A stretch of 33,662 nucleotides of DNA from Microbacteriaceae bacterium PS02333 (lineage in GTDB: Bacteria > Actinomycetota > Actinomycetes > Actinomycetales > Microbacteriaceae), in contig JASCOI010000025.1 of NCBI GenBank assembly GCA_029959665.1, positions 1-33,662 on the forward strand. The letters are read 5' to 3'. The notes under the pieces were generated by a model, which did no database searches, was not told the DNA's origin, and saw only the letters and a list, made by a program, of their open reading frames with translations. Shown here one piece after another: positions 29,374-33,662 of the stretch; the first letter of the stretch is position 1, and every line of letters starts with the position of its first letter. The translations under genes were made by a program, and so were the position numbers.

Positions 29374-32300
29374 GTGTTCCGCAAGATCCTGGTCGCCAAC
29401 CGTGGCGAGATCGCGATCCGTGCCTTCCGCGCGGCGTACGAACTCGGCGCCCGCACCGTCGCCGTCTACCCCTACGAGGACCGGAACTCCCTGCACCGTC
29501 TCAAGGCGGACGAGGCGTACCTGATCGGCGAGCGGGGCCACCCGGTCCGCGCGTACCTCGACGTGTCGGAGATCATCCGCGTCGCCCGCGAATCCGGCGC
29601 GGACGCGATCTACCCCGGCTACGGCTTCCTGTCCGAGAACCCGGACCTCGCCGCCGCTGCCGCCGCGAACGGCATCACGTTCATCGGACCCGGCGAACAC
29701 GTCCTCGAGATGGCCGGCAACAAGGTCACCGCGAAGGAGCACGCGATCGCGGCCGGTGTGCCGGTCCTGGCGAGCACCCCGGCGAGCCGCGACGTCGACG
29801 AACTCGTCGCCGGCGCCGAGGCGATCGGCTTCCCGGTCTTCGCGAAGGCCGTCGCCGGGGGTGGCGGTCGTGGCATGCGCCGCGTGGAGACCCCGGCCGA
29901 GCTGCGTCCGGCGCTCGAAGAAGCGATGCGCGAAGCCGACAGCGCGTTCGGCGACCCGACGATGTTCCTCGAACAGGCCGTCCTGCGCCCGCGGCACATC
30001 GAGGTGCAGATCCTCGCCGACGCCACCGGGACCGACACCGGGACGATCCACCTCTTCGAGCGGGACTGCTCCGTGCAGCGCCGCAACCAGAAGGTCGTGG
30101 AGATCGCGCCCGCGCCGAACCTCGACCCGTCCATCGCCCGGGCACTGCACCGCGACGCCGTGGCGTTCGCCCGGTCGATCGGCTACGTGAACGCCGGAAC
30201 CGTCGAGTTCCTGCTCGACACCGTCGGGGAGCGTGCAGGGCAGCACGTCTTCATCGAGATGAACCCGCGCATCCAGGTCGAGCACACCGTCACCGAAGAG
30301 GTGACCGACGTCGACCTCGTGCAGTCGCAGATGCGCATCGCGGCGGGGGAGACCCTCGCCGACCTCGGCCTGTCGCAGGACACCGTGTCCGTGCACGGCG
30401 CCGCCCTGCAGACCCGCATCACGACCGAGGACCCGACCCAGGGCTTCCGACCGGACACCGGGCGGATCACCACCTACCGCAGCCCCGGCGGTGCCGGGGT
30501 CCGCCTCGACGGCGGCACCGTCGCCACCGGCGCGCAGATCAGCCCGCACTTCGACTCGATGCTCGCGAAGATGACGTGCCGAGGCCGGGACTTCCCGTCC
30601 GCCGTCGCCCGTGCCAAGCGCGCCCTCGCCGAGTTCCGCATCCGCGGGGTCAGCACGAACATCCCCTTCCTGCAGGCCGTGCTCGAGGACCCCGACTTCG
30701 CGCGGGGAGACATCTCGACCGCGTTCATCGGCGAGCGTCCGCAGCTGTTCAGCGGCCACGTGTCGAAGGACCGCGGCACGAAGGTCGTCAACTGGCTCGC
30801 CGACGTCACGGTGAACAAGCCGAACGGCGAACCCGGCGCACAGATCGTGGACCCGGCGCTGAAGCTGCCGACCGTCGACCTCACGGCCGAGCCGCCTGCT
30901 GGTCAGCGCCAGAAGCTGCTGCAGCTGGGGCCGGCTGGTTGGGCGAAGGCCCTCCGCGAGCAGACCGCCCTCGCCGTCACCGAGACGACGATGCGCGACG
31001 CCCACCAGTCGCTCCTCGCGACGCGCGTCCGCAGCAAGGACCTCGTCGCCGTGGCACCGTCCGTGGCGCGGCTGACCCCGGAGCTGCTGAGCATGGAGGC
31101 CTGGGGCGGTGCGACCTACGACGTCGCGCTCCGCTTCCTCGGCGAGGACCCGTGGGAGCGCCTGGCGTCCCTGCGCGAGGCGATGCCGAACATCCCGATC
31201 CAGATGCTCCTCCGCGGTCGCAACACCGTCGGGTACACGCCGTACCCGACCGAGGTCACCGACGCGTTCGTCGCCGAGGCCGCGGCCACCGGCGTGGACG
31301 TGTTCCGCGTGTTCGACGCCCTGAACGACGTCAGCCAGCTGCGACCGGCGCTCGAAGCCGTGCTCGCGACGGGCACCGCGGTCGCCGAGGCGGCCCTCTG
31401 CTACTCCGGCGACCTGCTCGACCCCGCCGAGGACCTCTACACGCTCGACTACTACCTGCGCCTCGCGGAGCAGATGGTGGACGCCGGCGCGCACGTCATC
31501 GGCATCAAGGACATGGCCGGGCTGCTGCGTGCCAGCGCAGCCGAGCAGCTCGTCACCGCGTTGCGGGAGCGGTTCGACCAGCCGGTGCACGTGCACACGC
31601 ACGACACCGCCGGAGGACAGCTCGCGACGCTCCTCGCTGCCGCCCGTGCCGGCGCCGACGCGGTCGACGTCGCGGCGGCACCGATGGCGGGCACGACGAG
31701 CCAGCCGAGCATGTCCGCCCTCGTCGCGGCGCTCGCGCACACCGAGCGCGACACCGGCATCTCGCTGGACGCCGTCGGCGACCTCGAGCCCTACTGGGAA
31801 GCGGTCCGTCGCGTGTACGCACCGTTCGAGTCCGGTCTCGCGGGTCCGACCGGGCGGGTCTACAAGCACGAGATCCCGGGCGGGCAGCTGTCGAACCTCC
31901 GGCAGCAGGCCATCGCGCTCGGCCTCGGCGACCGCTTCGAGCAGGTCGAGGACTGGTACGCCGAAGCGAACCGGATCCTCGGTCGTCCGACGAAGGTCAC
32001 GCCGTCGTCGAAGGTCGTCGGCGACCTCGCGCTGCAGCTCGCAGCCGTGGACGCCGACCCGGCTGACTTCGAGGAGAACCCGCAGAAGTACGACATCCCG
32101 GACTCGGTGATCGGCTTCATGGCCGGCGAGCTCGGTGAGCTCCCCGGCGGATGGCCGGAGCCGTTCCGGACGAAGGTGCTGGCAGGACGCGACATCGTCC
32201 CGACCATCACCCCGGTGCCGGACGAGGAGCGCACGGCACTCGAGACCCCGGGCGCCGACCGCAGGCAGGCCCTCAACCGGCTGCTGTTCGCCGGCCCGAC

Positions 32301-32784
32301 GAAGGCGTTCCAGCAGGTCAGGGACGACTTCGGCGACCTCTCCGTCGTCTCGACCGTCGACTACCTCTACGGGCTGCGTCCGGGCGAGGAGCACGTCGTG
32401 CCGCTCGGCAAGGGCGTGAACCTGCTCGTCGGGCTCGAGGCGATCGGTGAAGCCGACGAGCGCGGCATCCGGACGGTCATGGCGACGCTCAACGGGCAGC
32501 TCCGCCCGGTGTACGTCCGTGACCGGTCGATCCACGTCGAGACGAAGGCCGCCGAGAAGGCGGACAAGTCCGACCCGAAGCACGTCGCGGCGCCGTTCTC
32601 CGGCGTGGTGACGCTCAAGGTCGCCGTCGGTGACGTCGTCGAGGCCGGTGCACCGGTGGCGAGCATCGAGGCGATGAAGATGGAAGCGGCCATCACGGCG
32701 CCCGTCGCGGGCACCGTCGGCCGTCTCGCGATCCCGGCGACCCAACAGGTGGACGCCGGCGACCTCCTGGTGGTGCTGCAGTAA
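29374..32784 (+). CDS. pyc: Pyruvate carboxylase
   Basis: 1136 aa, full length. Carboxylates pyruvate to oxaloacetate with bicarbonate, ATP and biotin, feeding the TCA cycle. Order of domains: biotin carboxylase with ATP-grasp (1 to about 460: [42 protein letters not shown]), carboxyltransferase (about 530-830: [47 protein letters not shown]), a linker/allosteric part, and the biotin carrier with Lys1102 in EAMKMEA near the C-terminus. GTG 29374 gives [12 protein letters not shown], the usual start. It stands divergent from ParA and 1 nt ahead of the deformylase, and near the FHA protein that in relatives regulates 2-oxoglutarate flux. Confidence 0.98.
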   Translation: MFRKILVANRGEIAIRAFRAAYELGARTVAVYPYEDRNSLHRLKADEAYLIGERGHPVRAYLDVSEIIRVARESGADAIYPGYGFLSENPDLAAAAAANGITFIGPGEHVLEMAGNKVTAKEHAIAAGVPVLASTPASRDVDELVAGAEAIGFPVFAKAVAGGGGRGMRRVETPAELRPALEEAMREADSAFGDPTMFLEQAVLRPRHIEVQILADATGTDTGTIHLFERDCSVQRRNQKVVEIAPAPNLDPSIARALHRDAVAFARSIGYVNAGTVEFLLDTVGERAGQHVFIEMNPRIQVEHTVTEEVTDVDLVQSQMRIAAGETLADLGLSQDTVSVHGAALQTRITTEDPTQGFRPDTGRITTYRSPGGAGVRLDGGTVATGAQISPHFDSMLAKMTCRGRDFPSAVARAKRALAEFRIRGVSTNIPFLQAVLEDPDFARGDISTAFIGERPQLFSGHVSKDRGTKVVNWLADVTVNKPNGEPGAQIVDPALKLPTVDLTAEPPAGQRQKLLQLGPAGWAKALREQTALAVTETTMRDAHQSLLATRVRSKDLVAVAPSVARLTPELLSMEAWGGATYDVALRFLGEDPWERLASLREAMPNIPIQMLLRGRNTVGYTPYPTEVTDAFVAEAAATGVDVFRVFDALNDVSQLRPALEAVLATGTAVAEAALCYSGDLLDPAEDLYTLDYYLRLAEQMVDAGAHVIGIKDMAGLLRASAAEQLVTALRERFDQPVHVHTHDTAGGQLATLLAAARAGADAVDVAAAPMAGTTSQPSMSALVAALAHTERDTGISLDAVGDLEPYWEAVRRVYAPFESGLAGPTGRVYKHEIPGGQLSNLRQQAIALGLGDRFEQVEDWYAEANRILGRPTKVTPSSKVVGDLALQLAAVDADPADFEENPQKYDIPDSVIGFMAGELGELPGGWPEPFRTKVLAGRDIVPTITPVPDEERTALETPGADRRQALNRLLFAGPTKAFQQVRDDFGDLSVVSTVDYLYGLRPGEEHVVPLGKGVNLLVGLEAIGEADERGIRTVMATLNGQLRPVYVRDRSIHVETKAAEKADKSDPKHVAAPFSGVVTLKVAVGDVVEAGAPVASIEAMKMEAAITAPVAGTVGRLAIPATQQVDAGDLLVVLQ

Positions 32785-32785
32785 C

Positions 32786-33289
32786 GTGACCGTCCGTCCC
32801 ATCCGCCTCTTCGGCGACCCCGTCCTCCGCTCCCCGGCGGACCCGATCCGACCCGAGCAACTCGGCAGCGCCGGCATCCGTGACCTCGTGCAGGACCTCG
32901 TCGACACCGTCAAGGAGCCCGGGCGCGCCGGCGTCGCGGCCCCGCAGATCGGGGTCGGCCTCCGCGCGTTCTCCTACAACGTCGACGGCGAGGTCGGCTA
33001 CGTCCTGAACCCGGAGCTCGTCGAGACGACCGGTGAGCCCGAGCTCATGGACGAGGGCTGCCTGTCCGTCCCCGGGCTCTCGTACCCGACGACCCGCCAC
33101 CCCTACGCCAAGGTCCGTGGTGTGGACGTCGACGGCAACGAGGTCGTGCTCGAGGGCACGGGGCTCATGGCCGAGGCGCTCCAGCACGAGGTCGACCACC
33201 TCGACGGCACCGTCTACGTGATGACGCTGGCGCCGGAGACCCGCCGGAAGGCGCTCCGCGACATCCGCGAACAGGACTGGTTCCACTGA
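32786..33289 (+). CDS. def: Peptide deformylase
   Basis: 167 aa. Removes the formyl group from the N-terminal methionine of new proteins. All three motifs are present: GVAAPQIG (Gln54), EGCLS (Cys92 metal ligand) and QHEVDHLDG (His134, catalytic Glu135, His138). GTG 32786 lies one base after the pyc stop, so it is co-transcribed. Length is normal. Bacteria often carry more than one deformylase gene, so this may not be the only copy. Confidence 0.97.
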   Translation: MTVRPIRLFGDPVLRSPADPIRPEQLGSAGIRDLVQDLVDTVKEPGRAGVAAPQIGVGLRAFSYNVDGEVGYVLNPELVETTGEPELMDEGCLSVPGLSYPTTRHPYAKVRGVDVDGNEVVLEGTGLMAEALQHEVDHLDGTVYVMTLAPETRRKALRDIREQDWFH

Positions 33290-33313
33290 TCGGACTGCGG
33301 TTCTCCGCATGAT

Positions 33314-33364
33314 CGTGACACCCGGACGCGGGATTGTCGCCATGTCCTGACGAAGAGGTACCGT
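33314..33364 (+). promoter_or_regulatory. Promoter with the same upstream element as the FHA operon
   Basis: CGTGaCACCCGGnnnCGGGA begins 45 bases before the -10 TACCGT (33359-33364). The FHA promoter has the same word at the same distance. TTGTCG (33334-33339) could be a weak -35 with a 19-base spacer. Confidence 0.45.
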
Positions 33365-33416
33365 GTCCGGGTCGGGATCCCCACCGACACGGTTTCCCAC
33401 CCCCACAGGACGCACG

Positions 33417-33548
33417 ATGGCACCTCAGAACGACGAGCTCAGCTCGCACCGCACCCGCACGAACCGCCGCCCCGAGCCGGTCCAGTCGACGACGTCGGCG
33501 ACCGCCGTGCTCGAGCCCTCGGACGTGCGGCAGCCGCAGAACGGCTGA
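33417..33548 (+). CDS. Hypothetical 43-aa protein
   Basis: A small, hydrophilic, Ser/Thr/Arg/Pro-rich protein (MAPQNDELSSHRTRTNRRPE...) with no hydrophobic segment, probably unstructured. ATG 33417 has AGGA nine bases upstream, and a promoter candidate is about 50 bases before it. The clean ribosome binding site and promoter are the main support; such a short frame could arise by chance. A longer in-frame start at 33363 overlaps the promoter and is not used. Function unknown. Confidence 0.5.
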   Translation: MAPQNDELSSHRTRTNRRPEPVQSTTSATAVLEPSDVRQPQNG

Positions 33549-33607
33549 CCGCGCGCGGTGCCGTCGACGACGCACCGCACGCCCTGGACGCAACGCACTG
33601 GAGGCCC

Positions 33608-33662
33608 GGGGGGGGGGGGCCGCGGCCCCGCCCCCCGCCCCCCGGGGGGGCGCCCGCCGCCC
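33608..33662. other. Low-complexity G/C tail, probable assembly artefact
   Basis: Twelve Gs followed by C-runs and G-runs with no A or T to the window end. This looks like poor sequence at a contig end rather than biology. The left edge (1-45) is similar in composition. No feature was called in 33549-33607. Confidence 0.6.

Noticed and set aside
29314-32913. Very long minus-strand frame continuing from the ParA gene through pyc
   Set aside because: Antisense shadow of pyruvate carboxylase; the ParA protein starts at 29313 and the extension has no domain.
33549-33662. Biological role for the terminal G and C runs
   Set aside because: Pure G/C homopolymers exactly at the window end are better explained as sequencing or assembly error.

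Overview
The window reads as chromosomal DNA of a very GC-rich actinobacterium. The strong G/C bias at third codon positions, many GTG starts, 4-bp GTGA gene overlaps, leaderless promoters, an iron box of the DtxR/IdeR type and a garA-ftsR-mcdR-like cluster all fit. By inference a member of Microbacteriaceae such as Curtobacterium is the best guess. Both ends are G/C-only low-complexity sequence and the first gene runs off the left edge without a stop, so the window may be a whole assembly contig with unreliable ends. No rRNA, tRNA, CRISPR array, transposase or phage gene was seen.

Layout. 1-2.4 kb: a truncated MFS exporter diverging from a LysR regulator. 2.4-7.2 kb: a probably frameshifted Ala/Pro-rich membrane protein, an aldo/keto reductase, an F420-reductase-like NADP enzyme, a small acetyltransferase, a PhnB/VOC protein, and a MarR regulator coupled to a metallophosphoesterase. 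7.2-10.25 kb: a minus-strand thiamine salvage operon (thiM, thiE, thiD-tenA fusion) behind a TPP riboswitch. 10.3-13.2 kb: a Nudix protein with a NYN/PIN-like tail, then a GntR-MFS operon with GCATGC operator candidates. 13.3-16.6 kb: a phosphotransferase coupled to an AlkZ-like (HTH_42) protein, a J-domain/NERD-like protein, and an S4 RNA-binding protein. 16.6-19.7 kb: a small SH3-like protein, a 392-aa protein of unknown role whose 3' end is duplicated, and a membrane-anchored HtrA-like PDZ protease. 19.86-21.9 kb: two iron-box-controlled FecCD permeases without ATPase or binding protein. 22.2-26.2 kb: a processive family 2 glycosyltransferase operon with a GH18 chitinase-like, chitin-binding-domain protein. 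26.35-28.3 kb: FHA (GarA/OdhI-like), FtsR-like and McdR-like regulators. 28.5-33.5 kb: a ParA ATPase, pyruvate carboxylase, peptide deformylase and a 43-aa protein.

How genes work together. The thiamine operon is TPP-controlled salvage. The glycosyltransferase and chitinase-like genes are 2 nt apart and probably make and trim or bind one surface glycan; this is the best candidate for an undescribed system here. The FHA and MerR genes link central carbon control to cell division and lie near pyruvate carboxylase, the anaplerotic enzyme. No gap between genes exceeds 300 bases; the longest (21931-22190) is described as a feature. All readings are by eye; no database search was run.
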